Origin: an uncultured Oscillospiraceae bacterium | GTDB lineage: Bacteria; Bacillota; Clostridia; Oscillospirales; Oscillospiraceae | DNA length: 23,109 nt | Direction: 5' to 3' | NCBI GenBank assembly: GCA_910585155.1 | Contig: CAJUEC010000034.1 | Span: forward strand, 3,045 to 26,153 | In this document: piece by piece, positions 22,932 through 23,109 of the stretch | Layout of the letters: each line of letters opens with the position of its first letter | Numbering within the stretch: the stretch's first letter is position 1 | Notes under the pieces: generated by a model | Database searches by the model: none | Seen by the model: the letters and a program-made list of their open reading frames with translations, nothing else | Told to the model about the DNA's origin: nothing | Made by a program: the position numbers and the translations under genes

Positions 22932-23109
22932 TGTTTGTCAACGCCAATTTGAAATTGTAAGAAAACGCCGAAGAAATTTTGTAGTTTTTCGGCGGCAAGG
23001 GGGGGACAAAATCAAGCGTTTCCTTGCTCAAAAAGAGTGTTCACGATTTGCTGTTTCTGGCGCATAAATTCCTTGCGTTCTTTCAAGCGGTAAGACTCAC
23101 CCTTGATAT
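22932..23109 (-). mobile_element. End of an IS21-type insertion sequence, continuing beyond the window
   Basis: At 22932 or 22936 a TGT begins sequence unrelated to the recombinase. IS21-family ends start TGT and carry several short repeats; here ACGCCAATTTGAAATTGTAA (22941-22960) is loosely repeated at 22965-22984. It is followed by the 3' end of an istB-like gene. The other end and istA must lie outside the window. Confidence 0.55.
23012..23109 (-). CDS. istB: IstB-like helper ATPase, C-terminal end only
   Basis: The last 31 residues begin IKGESYRLKERKEF and end TLFEQGNA before the stop at 23012-23014. IstB proteins of IS21 elements end with a similar G-(E/D)-SYRLK stretch after the ATPase domain. 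The gene is cut by the window edge, so this rests on a short motif plus its position beside an IS21-like end. Confidence 0.5.
   Translation of the reverse strand, partial: IKGESYRLKERKEFMRQKQQIVNTLFEQGNA

Noticed and set aside
22723..23031. A 102-codon frame on the minus strand across the recombinase break
   Set aside because: It overlaps the supported recombinase frame in another phase, shows no domain, and crosses the IS junction.

Overview
The window looks like chromosomal DNA of a GC-rich gut Clostridium of the Oscillospiraceae (Flavonifractor/Lawsonibacter/Pseudoflavonifractor-like). This is inferred from strong GGAGG ribosome sites, the gene families present (XRE regulator with membrane tail, FliB-like CxxC protein, RNF-type genes with ApbE, DUF1622) and GC-rich codon use. 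I could not check the taxon by search. A more AT-rich patch lies around 13.95-15.7 kb, and accessory, mobile-looking DNA around 15.6-23.1 kb.

Layout. 1-223: two copies of a GC-rich non-coding direct repeat. 321-3358 (+): XRE-type membrane regulator, FliB-like cysteine-cluster protein and methylthioribose-1-phosphate isomerase (mtnA), closed by a strong hairpin. 3403-3981 (-): a free-standing glutaminase domain of asparagine synthetase type. 4190-10059 (-): a seven-gene redox locus in transcription order DUF1622 membrane protein, two-repeat lipoprotein, ApbE flavin transferase, RnfC, RnfD, RnfG and an unrecognised five-helix membrane protein. RnfA, RnfB and RnfE are not in the window. 10282-13813: a histidine kinase (-) divergent from a response regulator and a glutaminase (+).

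13997-15319 (-): a small AT-rich operon of an XRE regulator, a DUF6773-like membrane protein and a DUF3267 HExxH membrane protein. At 15568-15628 (-) lies the 3' three quarters of a tRNA-Ala(CGC), CCA included, without its 5' part; it looks like an integration scar. 15870-21944: a maltodextrin-type island with a divergent LacI repressor, a binding lipoprotein, two permeases and a GH13 cyclomaltodextrinase-like enzyme. Two identical LacI operators lie in the divergent control region. 21980-22931 (-): the C-terminal part of a large serine recombinase whose 5' end is cut off by what appears to be an IS21-type insertion, whose istB 3' end runs off the window edge.

How the parts fit. In the RNF-like locus, ApbE would attach FMN to the (S/T)GAT threonines of RnfD and RnfG, and RnfC carries two [4Fe-4S] motifs and a nucleotide-binding loop. 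Without A, B and E in the operon, the locus could be a non-canonical electron route from NADH to membrane or surface flavins, or could borrow the missing subunits from elsewhere. This is the best candidate in the window for something not yet described. The sugar island is a self-contained import-and-hydrolysis unit under local LacI control. The tRNA scar on one side and the broken recombinase plus IS on the other suggest that it arrived by transfer.
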